Shown piece by piece: positions 1 through 9,445 of a stretch of 64,000 nucleotides of DNA. The notes under the pieces were generated by a model. The model saw only the letters and a program-made list of their open reading frames with translations, made no database searches and was not told the DNA's origin. The DNA is taken from assembly GCA_028280445.1 (NCBI GenBank), contig JANQLU010000124.1, positions 62,001 through 126,000 on the forward strand, read 5' to 3'. The position numbers were made by a program, and so were the translations under genes. Source of the DNA: Pirellulaceae bacterium. Lineage in GTDB: Bacteria; Planctomycetota; Planctomycetia; Pirellulales; Pirellulaceae. Each line of letters begins with the position of its first letter. Position 1 is the stretch's first letter.

Positions 1-1384
<1,384 letters not shown>

Positions 1385-2553
1385 ACAAATATCCAAGCCC
1401 TCCATCCAATCGGCCGATTCAAAAATGAATCCACCCATCAAACGAAAGCAGAATTCTGTGATGCTATTTGCAACGATATATCCAGTTTTATTGCCAATCG
1501 TCTCATTGATTCAATCAACAATAAATTCGGTTTTTTTATTTGGTCTTTCCAACATTGAACAACAAAGTTGTTCAGCGCTATCAAGAGTGGTTTTTCAGAC
1601 GCACATCCATTTCAACGGGGTGTTGAAATTTCAAGCACGCCTAAGATGCCATCAATTCACAGTCCAAATTGTCAAAGATCAGTTGGCCGCCGAATGTCGA
1701 CAACCACGCCCTGTTGAGAGCGATTCGGGCTCTGCCAGGTTCGCACCAAAGCAAACAAAGTCCGTACCGGAATCAACAAAAACTCATTTAAGGGGTAAAC
1801 CCCGAATTTTAGCGAAGCTGAGTAGGTTTGCCAAGTGGCACAGTGCTCAGGATCACTATTTTCGTGGTCAGTAGAAATGGGCTCTGGAATTCAGTTAGCG
1901 GGTCACTAAAGCCATCATCGGCCCTGAATTCGCCCTCACTTCCCTGCCAAACTCAAGTAGCGAAGAGACAAAGTATATGGATTTGGGCTGCCAACTCAAT
2001 AGGTAAACTAACAAAAATTTCAAATTATTTTCCATCGGATATTCGGCTTCGAAGCTTAAGGAATTTTGGGATTATGTGTAAAAATATCGCTGGAGAGATA
2101 GCGAATTTGTGAACGTCGTTGAACTGGCTCAGACGCTGATTTTTGACACTCATAGGTGAATCCCAGGGCTCGATGCGCCATGAATGTTTTGACCATCACT
2201 TCCGGCAGCGGTGTAATCCGAAAGCGTGTTTTGGGACATCACGATTTGCTGATCGGCCGACAACGATGATTGTGAGATTTTATGGACGATTTCAAAGCCA
2301 GTCGTCGACACGCGCAATTGAAGTTTGTCGACAATCAATACTGGATCGAAGATCTCGGTAGCCCTCATCCATGGCAAAGCCATCGGTGAGCGGCAAGGCG
2401 CTAGTGCAGCGTTGATTAAATCGGAAAGCTGTGATTTGATGTGAGAGGCAAGGCGCTAGCTGCCGGTTTGAAGCGCTAACGTACCGGCGGCTAGCGCCTT
2501 GCCGCTCACAGGATCAGGCTCGGTCGCGAGCTATCTTCAATAAACGAAGTTTT
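1385..2553. other. Gene-free spacer upstream of 23S
   Basis: These 1.17 kb hold no convincing gene, and the short frames on both strands look like chance. A perfect dyad lies at 1556-1574 (TGAACAAC, AAA, GTTGTTCA). It could be an operator or processing element in the 23S leader. Two copies of the GTGAGCGGCAAGGCG repeat family lie at the far end (2386-2509). No 16S or tRNA sequence is visible. The 23S promoter should be here but I could not single out a convincing -35/-10 pair. Confidence 0.6.
2386..2509. repeat. REP-like palindrome family A, half copy plus full copy
   Basis: A half copy (2386-2404, GTGAGCGGCAAGGCGCTAG) is followed by a full inverted repeat at 2441-2509, whose right arm ends CTAGCGCCTTGCCGCTCAC. 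The short flank CATCCATGGCAAAGCCATC before the half copy recurs before the copy at 46561, so the repeated unit is larger than the hairpin. Other copies are at 18511, 35385, 44861, 46561 and 63373. Confidence 0.85.
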
Positions 2554-3117
2554 CTACAGAGCCCTTCCGACGCCTTTTTCCCGAAACCTGAATCGCTGTT
2601 CGTAAGTTACCGTTGATGTGCTTTCAGAAAATACGCGTTGGCCTCCGTCTGGGACAAATCCCAAAGAGCTATAAAAACCTTTGGCGGGTTCGTTTGATTC
2701 CAATACCCAAAGTACGACATCTGGCCATTCTCGCTGTTCGGCTTCGACGAGACAGCTTTGCCACAGTGTCCTGCCCCATCCGAGTTGCTGGTATTTGGGC
2801 AGAACATACATCGCGTTTAATTCACCGATCGTTTTTCCATCGGGTACTTCGCGGATTGCATGTAGAGCCGCGAAACCGACGATTTGATCGTCGTCGATTG
2901 CGATAAAGGTCGAGGCACTTTCCCGTTGAATCCACCGTTCCCATCTGGCGACCGCATGTTTCGTGTCGACAGGAAGATGCTCGGTAAGTCCAGGGATCGA
3001 GTGGGCCATCGACTGCCACCCGGAGGTATGAATCGCGCTGATCGCCTTGGCATCGGTGACCGATGCATGGGCAATCTTAGTGAGTCGGGTGTTACCGAAT
3101 ATTCTTTTTGATTTCAC
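2554..3117 (-). CDS. GNAT family N-acetyltransferase
   Basis: Predicted acetyl-CoA-dependent acyltransferase of the GNAT fold, about 187 residues from the start chosen here. The acetyl-CoA pyrophosphate loop is visible as VLPKYQQLGWGRTLW, followed by the usual C-terminal ESNEPAKGFYSSLGF segment, which closes the fold as in amino-acid or ribosomal acetyltransferases. The substrate cannot be told. The frame is open up to a GTG at 3159. I prefer the GTG at 3117 because it cuts the overlap with the preceding gene (ending at 3092) from 68 to 26 bases; neither start has a good ribosome-binding site. It is the last gene of a minus-strand run that lies between tRNA-Ala and the 23S gene. Confidence 0.82.
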   Translation of the reverse strand: MKSKRIFGNTRLTKIAHASVTDAKAISAIHTSGWQSMAHSIPGLTEHLPVDTKHAVARWERWIQRESASTFIAIDDDQIVGFAALHAIREVPDGKTIGELNAMYVLPKYQQLGWGRTLWQSCLVEAEQREWPDVVLWVLESNEPAKGFYSSLGFVPDGGQRVFSESTSTVTYEQRFRFREKGVGRAL

Positions 3118-3922
3118 GGTATCTTGCGGTCGCAGTCTTCGATGCCAGACCTTTCTCACAGAATTTGAGTCCTTTCAATCCGCGATGAGGTCTTTCAACG
3201 ACGACCTTGCCTTTTTCGAGTTTTGATTCCAGCGTCTGCAACGCGTCGATGAAACGTGAGTCGTCGCGGGCTCGCTCGAAGAACGACAGGACATAAACGT
3301 AATAAAACAAATTGTAACGCAGAAATGGATACTCAATCTGCATAAACAAACTGCCGATTCCCCAATGGCAAGGTCCGATGGGATGACGCGTCTCCCAGTG
3401 ATCCAACAACGACTCGACCGCCTGATCGACGACTTCGTTGTCCGTGCGATATTTTGGAAACCACCGCAGGACATCCAGGACATTCAACGTTGCGCCGGGG
3501 TTGGCAAATTTGGTTTCAGGGCCTCGTCCGAGTTTTGTGAAATTACAACGCCATCCGCCAGAGTCATGTGCGTTTTCCAGAAAATAGCTGACAGTTCGTT
3601 TGACTGCCGCATTGGCTTTCATTCCAAATCGACACAACACCCGAGCCGCTTCGGCGGTATAGCAAGGGTACATAGGAGCTTTGGGAGCCACTTGAATCCG
3701 GCCGTCATCCCGCGCCGCATCGAGAATGAGATTCAATCCACCTTTGACGGCTTCATGTGTTTTGGCAACTCCGAGTTCGTACAACATTACCAGGGACGAA
3801 ATGGTGCTGAACGGATTGCCAACATAAATGCGGCCGTCGGTCGTGGCCCAAAAATCAGCGCCGTTGTCGTGACGTCGCGCCAGGATCGCATCGATATCAG
3901 GTTGGTTGGCTGCAGCTGGCAA
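3092..3922 (-). CDS. Prenyltransferase/squalene-cyclase-fold repeat protein
   Basis: A 276-residue protein with the helical-repeat pattern of the terpenoid cyclase/prenyltransferase alpha-alpha barrel. Repeats resemble GGLNLILDAARDDGRIQVAP and YPCYTAEAARVLCRFG, and there is an HDSGGWRC segment near residue 130. No DXDD catalytic motif of squalene-hopene cyclase is present and the protein is less than half that length, so a terpene-cyclizing function is not supported. It may be a stand-alone toroid domain of unknown role. The start is a TTG with a strong AGGAGG eight bases upstream. It follows the SUKH gene by 20 bases and overlaps the GNAT gene, so cotranscription is likely. Confidence 0.72.
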   Translation of the reverse strand: MPAAANQPDIDAILARRHDNGADFWATTDGRIYVGNPFSTISSLVMLYELGVAKTHEAVKGGLNLILDAARDDGRIQVAPKAPMYPCYTAEAARVLCRFGMKANAAVKRTVSYFLENAHDSGGWRCNFTKLGRGPETKFANPGATLNVLDVLRWFPKYRTDNEVVDQAVESLLDHWETRHPIGPCHWGIGSLFMQIEYPFLRYNLFYYVYVLSFFERARDDSRFIDALQTLESKLEKGKVVVERPHRGLKGLKFCEKGLASKTATARYREIKKNIR

Positions 3923-3942
3923 GAGTATTCCTCCTGGATTTT

Positions 3943-4608
3943 TTAGGACGCTTCGTCGTCATCAAAAGAGGCGTTCCAAGAGTATACACTGGTCATTTCT
4001 TCACCGACAAACAAAAATGCCACTGCCCGTTCGCCAAAGTAGGCGGTTTCGCTTCGCTGGTGATTTCCGTTATTCAGTGCGACACGTTTCATATCGGCGA
4101 CATGTTGTTGGGCCTGTGCGTGCGACATCAATTTGCCGTGGTAGCTCTCAAGTCCCTCGGCATTTTCTTCGAGATCTTCGCCGATACTGAGCAACTGCCA
4201 ACAGAGGCTTTCCAACAAAAATTGGGAAAGATTCGAAGGCTCAGGATACAACTCGTCCGAATCCTCAGGTTGTCGCTGGAAAACCGGCGGATCATCAAGT
4301 CCCAAATCTTCGGACCGAAGAACATACTCGACAACATTTTGTTGTTCGTCCAAAAACACGAGATGTTCATCCTCAATCGTCAGTTCCAAGGGCACCACAA
4401 GCGGGTGATGTGCGTCGCGCCAAAGTACATGTTTGCCGACGTGTTGATACATGGACCGTAAGGCGTGAGGAAGTTGAACGCCCAATCGTTGCTCAGCCTC
4501 GTCCAATTCAGATTTTGGATACCCATAGGTGTTATCCCGTAGACCGATCACCGACTCCAGAATTTGTCTGAGTTGCGAGTCGAATTCATTCATGGTGATA
4601 AAGTTCAC
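3943..4608 (-). CDS. SMI1/KNR4 (SUKH) family protein, probable immunity-type
   Basis: A 221-residue, acidic, soluble protein. Residues about 30-60 carry the SUKH hallmark: a helix with SELDEAEQRLGVQLPHALR, then a short aromatic strand region, matching the E-x-x-LG-x-x-LP pattern of the family. In bacteria many SUKH proteins neutralise polymorphic or contact-dependent toxins, but others have unrelated roles, so immunity is an inference. No toxin gene is next to it. Its upstream neighbour is a DUF2185/Imm33-like gene only 32 bases away, which strengthens the immunity reading. The start may instead be the second ATG (MNEF), five codons downstream. Confidence 0.75.
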   Translation of the reverse strand: MNFITMNEFDSQLRQILESVIGLRDNTYGYPKSELDEAEQRLGVQLPHALRSMYQHVGKHVLWRDAHHPLVVPLELTIEDEHLVFLDEQQNVVEYVLRSEDLGLDDPPVFQRQPEDSDELYPEPSNLSQFLLESLCWQLLSIGEDLEENAEGLESYHGKLMSHAQAQQHVADMKRVALNNGNHQRSETAYFGERAVAFLFVGEEMTSVYSWNASFDDDEAS

Positions 4609-4640
4609 GGAGTACTGTTGTGATCAAGGACATGATGTTA

Positions 4641-5297
4641 TTAACGATTGAACATCTGGTCCAGGTACGACCCTTTTGGAATCGGCAGTTCTTCGTAGTC
4701 TTGAAGAACAACGGGATTGCCGCCATCAAAGACGATCTGGCAGCCGACTGGCATCGATAAAAATTGAAGCACGTGAGGCGCAGCGAGTGTCGCTTCATAG
4801 AGAGACAAGATGCTTAATTGATCGGGATCTTCGTTGTCGACATCTTCCGAACCTGAACCGAAAAACCAACCGGAGTCGTTAGGATTATTCTCAACCGGTT
4901 GCAGACGGTTGGCAAACATTGGAATCGTGTCAAATTTTTGACCGACGATGGCCGTTTGTTGCAAAGTCGGGATATCTGGCGTGAATCCGAAAGTTTCTGG
5001 TGTGTATTTGTGCAGGGCAACCGTTTTGAATGCGCGTCCGAGATCCGATATCCAGTTGATCGGCATTGATCGAAAATCGGGGGCTAACAAACGAAGCTGT
5101 CTCGATTGAACTTTACAGCGAAGAACTGTGTACCCATATTGCAGCGATTGCCCATCAGAAAAATTGGCACCTTCGCCAACGTAATGGGTAAGCCAAGCGG
5201 TGAACGAGTCGACGATGAATTCCGGTACAGATTCATCGGTGTCGAATACGAATTCATCGATGTATTCGGAATCGACAGCTTGTTGGATCGTGTGCAA
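4641..5297 (-). CDS. DUF2185 / Imm33-like domain protein
   Basis: A 218-residue acidic soluble protein. The C-terminal ~90 residues match the DUF2185/Imm33 pattern: a DSGWFFGSGSED block, then a DQLSILSLYEA helix, an FLSMPVGCQIVFD turn and a final PVVLQDYEELP. Such domains occur in polymorphic-toxin immunity loci and also alone. The N-terminal ~110 residues are unrecognised. The start is TTG with GGGA upstream. It lies 32 bases before the SUKH gene and 30 bases after the 159-residue gene, so the three probably form one transcript. Domain assignment is from pattern memory, not a search. Confidence 0.68.
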   Translation of the reverse strand: MHTIQQAVDSEYIDEFVFDTDESVPEFIVDSFTAWLTHYVGEGANFSDGQSLQYGYTVLRCKVQSRQLRLLAPDFRSMPINWISDLGRAFKTVALHKYTPETFGFTPDIPTLQQTAIVGQKFDTIPMFANRLQPVENNPNDSGWFFGSGSEDVDNEDPDQLSILSLYEATLAAPHVLQFLSMPVGCQIVFDGGNPVVLQDYEELPIPKGSYLDQMFNR

Positions 5298-5327
5298 CGT
5301 TATTCCCTATTACCACGCAGTCCGGTT

Positions 5328-5807
5328 TCAATCAAAGTATTTGATTCTATCAGAAAGCCAGTCATCGAGATTGGCAAGGTCGCCCGTTTCTTGGCACGAA
5401 ACGATATATGCCGCGATTTCATCGGAACTGTGATCATCGCTGTTGTGCAGGTATTCGATTGTTTCCTCAACACCGCATCCGACTAAAAATTGAATGTCGA
5501 ATCCTCCGCCAGTATCCATGCTGATGTGTTTGGCTTGCCACATTGGGATCACATCATCGAAATTGCCGATTTGGTAAAGAAACAGCGCGGTCCAATAGAT
5601 GTTGTCCGAGTGTTCTCCGTCATGGGACTCGTCCGCACGATAAGAGATTTCCCGTTGAAACATATCCCGCACCAAAGGTCGGAGTTGAAGTGGCGGCGTC
5701 GGATGCATCAATACATACACGGAATCGCGAAATGCGGGATCATCCAGCAACTCGGATTTTGTTTCGGCGGACGTTGGATATGTTTCAAGAAATGCTTTGG
5801 CGTCCAC
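5328..5807 (-). CDS. Unrecognised small acidic protein in immunity-like cluster
   Basis: A 159-residue, Asp/Glu-rich cytoplasmic protein with no signal peptide or membrane helix. It has a central patch with aromatic and aliphatic residues (IYWTALFLYQIGNFDDVIPM) followed by QFLVGCGVEETIEYL. I have the impression of a conserved hypothetical family with this layout but cannot name it. The start is GTG with a purine-rich leader. It is the first gene of the three-gene set with the DUF2185-like and SUKH genes, so an immunity-like or housekeeping partner role is only a guess. Confidence 0.65.
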   Translation of the reverse strand: MDAKAFLETYPTSAETKSELLDDPAFRDSVYVLMHPTPPLQLRPLVRDMFQREISYRADESHDGEHSDNIYWTALFLYQIGNFDDVIPMWQAKHISMDTGGGFDIQFLVGCGVEETIEYLHNSDDHSSDEIAAYIVSCQETGDLANLDDWLSDRIKYFD

Positions 5808-5996
5808 TGGAGCGTCTCTTTAAACTAACCGATACAGGGCGCGCACTCCGTTCCAGTGGGTGACATTATTGCAGCAATACAACGCGATTCAAGTTTTTGT
5901 GGTGCCATTCAATGCGTTGTTCAACGGGTTTGGTGACCGGCCCCCAAATCGCCGTGGAAAACACTTGCTGGGGACGATTCAATTTGCGCCAAACCC

Positions 5997-6329
5997 TCAC
6001 TTTTTCTTTTCGTCAGCCGCTTTGGCAAGTTTCAGATATTTGCGGTAAGTGGGGCGGCCCAGCAATTTGTTTTGGAGAACATGGATCGCTGTCGCGACTT
6101 CATGTTTGTCCATCGGGTGGATTTCGGGCAGGTTAAAGAAAGCTCCGGCAGCTTCGGCCGTTTTTTTCCAGCAATCGGCTTCTTCTTTAGTCAGGCCAGC
6201 GGCAATGACGAATTCCTGGTCCTTGGTCAATTTTTTTTTCTGAGCACTGGCAGTACCGCTGAACGTAACAAGCGAAGCGCCGGTCATCATGGTCGTTGCC
6301 ATGGCAGTACGTCGGTCAATTTTGGACAT
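5997..6329 (-). CDS. Small exported protein with Tat/Sec-like signal
   Basis: A 110-residue protein starting MSKIDRRTAMATTMMTGAS. The DRR followed by a hydrophobic stretch and a TASAQ cleavage site suggests export, possibly through Tat, although the twin-arginine motif is imperfect. The mature part is small, lysine-rich and helical, and I do not recognise it. The ATG at 6329 is preferred over a frame start 26 codons upstream because it has GGAG seven bases before it and gives a clean signal peptide. It stands alone, about 190 bases after the 159-residue gene's start, and its own upstream side is repeat DNA. Confidence 0.7.
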   Translation of the reverse strand: MSKIDRRTAMATTMMTGASLVTFSGTASAQKKKLTKDQEFVIAAGLTKEEADCWKKTAEAAGAFFNLPEIHPMDKHEVATAIHVLQNKLLGRPTYRKYLKLAKAADEKKK

Positions 6330-6409
6330 TTTATTCTCCGTTGAGTGGTTTGTTGGTAATGAGCAAAAATTATCTACCATCGTTTGGCGGAAACCAAGCG
6401 CGAGCATTC

Positions 6410-6575
6410 GTAGGCTCGGTTCCTACCGGCCAATTCAAACAAACAGCCGGTGGGAACCGGCCCTACTTGTGATGCAAGACCGAACATGAGTTTCGTCATG
6501 TAGTAACCACGAAAAAATCCACACGGATTCGAAAATTCCAATCCGAACAAACGGCCGGTGGGAACCGGCCCTACG
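6410..6575. repeat. Family B inverted repeats (GGCCGGTGGGAACCGGCC)
   Basis: Two units: a paired one at 6410-6468 (GGTTCCTACCGGCC on one side, GCCGGTGGGAACCGGC on the other) and a single one at 6548-6575. Each unit is itself a GC-rich hairpin ending in CCCTAC. They sit between the small exported gene and the tRNA terminator. Confidence 0.85.
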
Positions 6576-6588
6576 AGCAACCACAAAA

Positions 6589-6622
6589 AAAGCCACTTGG
6601 AATCAAAATTCCAAGTGGCTTT
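6589..6622 (-). terminator. Rho-independent terminator after tRNA-Ala
   Basis: Perfect 15-bp stem (AAAGCCACTTGGAAT with ATTCCAAGTGGCTTT) and a 4-base loop. On the minus strand it is followed by a T run. It lies 9 bases past the 3' end of tRNA-Ala and would stop transcription before it reaches the genes toward the 23S. Confidence 0.85.
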
Positions 6623-6627
6623 ATTGT

Positions 6628-6703
<76 letters not shown>

Positions 6704-6777
6704 TTAGTCAGGGAAGAGGGTCGAGTTTCGAGAGAAGAGAACTCTTTGCTCATTCCTCGTATCTCGAACCTCCTGAA

Positions 6778-6851
6778 TGGGCGTACCAAGATTCGAACTT
6801 GGGACCTCATCGTTATCAGCGATGCGCTCTAACCAACTGAGCTATACGCCC
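6778..6851 (-). tRNA. tRNA-Ile (GAT)
   Basis: A complete 74-nt cloverleaf. The acceptor stem is GGGCGTA with TACGCCC and discriminator A, the anticodon loop is CTGATAA (anticodon GAT), and the T arm contains AGTTCGAATC. CCA is not encoded. It is the first gene of the Ile-Ala pair transcribed toward the 23S gene. Confidence 0.97.
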
Positions 6852-6946
6852 GAATTTTTCGGATTTTCCGACAAAATACCTTTTCGGTCGCGATGTTTGT
6901 CGCGTTGACCACATTTTGATCGATTTGGATTTTCCGGAAAAGGCGT

Positions 6947-6975
6947 ATTGTTATGGGAGGACCGATTTCTGTCAA
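6947..6975 (-). promoter_or_regulatory. Probable sigma70-type promoter of the tRNA-Ile/Ala pair
   Basis: On the minus strand a consensus TTGACA (6975-6970) is separated by 17 bases from AACAAT (6952-6947), 4 of 6 matches to TATAAT. The predicted start near 6940 leaves a leader of about 90 bases before tRNA-Ile. Position and spacing support it; it is not tested. Confidence 0.6.
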
Positions 6976-7012
6976 ACCATGTTCACCTTTCCGGTAAATT
7001 TATATTTTCTTT

Positions 7013-8401
7013 TTAAGTGTGAATCGCACGATTGTCGACGGCCAAAGCTGCTTCTTGCATGATTTCTGACAGCGTGGGGTGAGCATGGCAACAACGTGCG
7101 AGGTCTTCGCTACTTGCACCAAATGCCATGGCCACTGCGGCTTCGGCGATCAAGTCACCGGCTCTCGCACCAATCGCGTGGACGCCGACAATCCGATCGG
7201 TGGTTGCGTGAGCCAACACTTTGATTCGACCATCGGTACCGCCTAACGCCCGAGCGCGTCCGTTGGCGCCGTAGGGACACATTCCTTTTCGGTACTCGAT
7301 GCCTTCGTCTTTGAGTTGTTCTTCGGTTTTTCCAACCGAAGCGATTTCGGGGTTGGTATAAACGATTGCGGGGATCGCGTTGTAGTCAACATGCCCGTGA
7401 CCGCCGGCAATCATTTCAACACAAGCGACGCCTTCCTCGGATGCTTTGTGTGCCAACATGGCGCCGCCGATGCAATCGCCAATAGCAAACACGCCTTGAA
7501 TTTTTGTTTCAAAGCGTTCGTTGACAGGAATCGCGCCGCGGTTTGTTTCGATCCCGATGGCATCCAGGCCAATGTTGGCCGTGTTGGGAATGCGACCGGT
7601 GCAGACGAGAACTCGATCCGCCTCGAGAGGTTGGTCTTCGCCTTTAAGCTTAACAACCCCTTTCACTCCCGATTTTTTGGCGGACTCGACCCATACGCCT
7701 GTTTTGAATTCGAGACCCTGTTTTGAAAAAATGCGATGTGCGATTTTTGCGATTTCATTGTCCAAACCGGGGAGGATTCGGTCTTGGGCTTCGAGGATCG
7801 TGACTTTGGCGCCCAGTCGGCTCCAAACGGAACCTAATTCCAACCCGATGTACCCGCCACCAATGACAATCAGCGTTTCGGGTACGGTGTCGTAGGACAG
7901 CGCGGTCGTACTGTCGCCAATAATGTTGTCGTCAAATTCAACGCCCGGCAGCGGGAAAGAAAGGCTGCCTGTCGCGATGACAATATTTTTGGCAGTGATT
8001 TTCCCGGCGCTTTTCCCTGTAATTTCGATCGTGTTTTTGTCAACGAATTGTCCGCGACCGTTGTAAGCTTTGACTTTGTTTTTTTTCAGCAGCATTTTGA
8101 TACCGCCGGTCAAAGCGTCGACAACGGACGATTTTCGTTGCATCATTTTTTCGAGATCAACAGACACGTCCGCGGTTTTGATTCCGTGTTCTGCGAAATG
8201 TTGTTGGGCTTCTTCGAACAGATGCGATGACTCGAGCAGTGCCTTGCTGGGAATGCAGCCGACACGCAGACAGGTTCCGCCCCATTGCTGGTTTTCATCA
8301 ATGACTGCGGCGTCGAGGCCAAGTTGTGCGGCGCGAATGGCGGCAACATAACCACCGGGTCCGCCACCGAGGATCAGGATATCGTGAGTAAAATTGCTCA
8401 T
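7013..8401 (-). CDS. lpdA: Dihydrolipoyl dehydrogenase (E3)
   Basis: FAD-dependent enzyme that reoxidises dihydrolipoyl groups of 2-oxoacid dehydrogenase complexes with NAD+. At 462 residues it has normal family length. The FAD-binding GGGPGG (residues 12-17), the redox disulfide motif GGTCLRVGCIPSK with Cys44 and Cys49, the NAD-binding GGGYIGLELG, the second FAD motif FAIGDC and the C-terminal HPTLSE catalytic histidine motif are all present. The partner E1 and E2 genes are about 5 kb away on the other strand (13420-16574), so the complex is encoded locally but not as one operon. Confidence 0.96.
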   Translation of the reverse strand: MSNFTHDILILGGGPGGYVAAIRAAQLGLDAAVIDENQQWGGTCLRVGCIPSKALLESSHLFEEAQQHFAEHGIKTADVSVDLEKMMQRKSSVVDALTGGIKMLLKKNKVKAYNGRGQFVDKNTIEITGKSAGKITAKNIVIATGSLSFPLPGVEFDDNIIGDSTTALSYDTVPETLIVIGGGYIGLELGSVWSRLGAKVTILEAQDRILPGLDNEIAKIAHRIFSKQGLEFKTGVWVESAKKSGVKGVVKLKGEDQPLEADRVLVCTGRIPNTANIGLDAIGIETNRGAIPVNERFETKIQGVFAIGDCIGGAMLAHKASEEGVACVEMIAGGHGHVDYNAIPAIVYTNPEIASVGKTEEQLKDEGIEYRKGMCPYGANGRARALGGTDGRIKVLAHATTDRIVGVHAIGARAGDLIAEAAVAMAFGASSEDLARCCHAHPTLSEIMQEAALAVDNRAIHT

Positions 8402-8497
8402 GTCGATTTATATTTCTCAATGTTCGCGAAACAGATTTATCGTCGTATGATTCTAGAACTTTCAGAGTCGCTGCGGAACAGCCAGTGAATTCGAATT

Positions 8498-9406
8498 TCA
8501 AGTTGTGCCGTTATCGGGTCTGGCGATTCGAACAAAGATTTCATGCAACGTGGGTTTAATGACTTCAAAGTGCGTGAGTTGTCGGACTTTGGAGATTTCG
8601 TGAAGAATCTGTTGCGATTGGCTCGGATCGTTCATCCGGCATTCATACATGTTGGCATGTTTTTCAACATCGCTAACCATTGTCGATAAATCGGGCATCG
8701 ATTGATCGGTGTCAGTGAATCCGATTCTCAAACGATCTGCAGGATATTGGTCCTGGATTGAATGAAGCGTGCCGTCGAGAACTTTTTTTCCATTGAAAAT
8801 CATAAAAATGGTGTCGCACATTTTTTCGGCAACTGCCATATCGTGCGTCGAAAACACAACAGTCGAGCCCTGGTCGCGAATCCAAAGGACAGCGTCGCGG
8901 AGCACTTCGAGGTTGACCGGATCTAGCCCGCTGAACGGTTCGTCCAAGATGACCAGCTGCGGTTTCGCGACAACGGCCGATATGAATTGCACTTTTTGCG
9001 CCATCCCTTTGGACAAAGCGTCGATCCGTTTGTTGGCCCAACTGGTTGCATCGAGGCGCTGGAGCCATTTGTCGATTTCCGATTGGCAATCGTAGAAACC
9101 TTTGAGCCGCGAGTAATAGGTCAGTAACGTTCGAACTCGCATGCGTTTGTATAACCCGCGTTCCTCGGGCAGATATCCGAGACGATCATCCGCTGTTTTT
9201 CCCGAATCCTGTCCCAAGACCGTTACGGTTCCCGATTCAGGTTGAAAGATTCGCAAAATCATCCGCAACGTCGTTGTTTTTCCTGAACCGTTGGGGCCGA
9301 TGAATCCATAAATGGAACCGGTGGGAACTGTCAAACTCAAATTGTCGACGGCGACGTGAGACCCGAACCGTTTCGTGACGTTGCTGAGTTCGATAGCGTT
9401 GGGCAT
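8498..9406 (-). CDS. ABC transporter ATP-binding protein (NatA/CcmA-like)
   Basis: A 302-residue nucleotide-binding subunit with Walker A GPNGSGKTT near residue 37, a signature motif degenerate at its start (LSKGMAQKV instead of LSGGQ), Walker B LVILDEPFSGLDP and the H-loop STHD. A ~80-residue C-terminal extension follows, as in the export-type DrrA/NatA group. No membrane permease is adjacent, so the partner must be elsewhere and the substrate is unknown. It begins 39 bases after the K+ channel gene and could be cotranscribed with it. Confidence 0.88.
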   Translation of the reverse strand: MPNAIELSNVTKRFGSHVAVDNLSLTVPTGSIYGFIGPNGSGKTTTLRMILRIFQPESGTVTVLGQDSGKTADDRLGYLPEERGLYKRMRVRTLLTYYSRLKGFYDCQSEIDKWLQRLDATSWANKRIDALSKGMAQKVQFISAVVAKPQLVILDEPFSGLDPVNLEVLRDAVLWIRDQGSTVVFSTHDMAVAEKMCDTIFMIFNGKKVLDGTLHSIQDQYPADRLRIGFTDTDQSMPDLSTMVSDVEKHANMYECRMNDPSQSQQILHEISKVRQLTHFEVIKPTLHEIFVRIARPDNGTT

Positions 9407-9445
9407 GATGATTGGTTTTGGCGCACCTGAAGGTCGTCTTAGTTT

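Noticed and set aside
2150..2383. A 77-residue minus-strand ORF (and its plus-strand shadow) in the 23S spacer
   Set aside because: The composition looks somewhat protein-like, but it has no ribosome-binding site and its 5' part runs into repeat-flank DNA; it may be a gene remnant at most.
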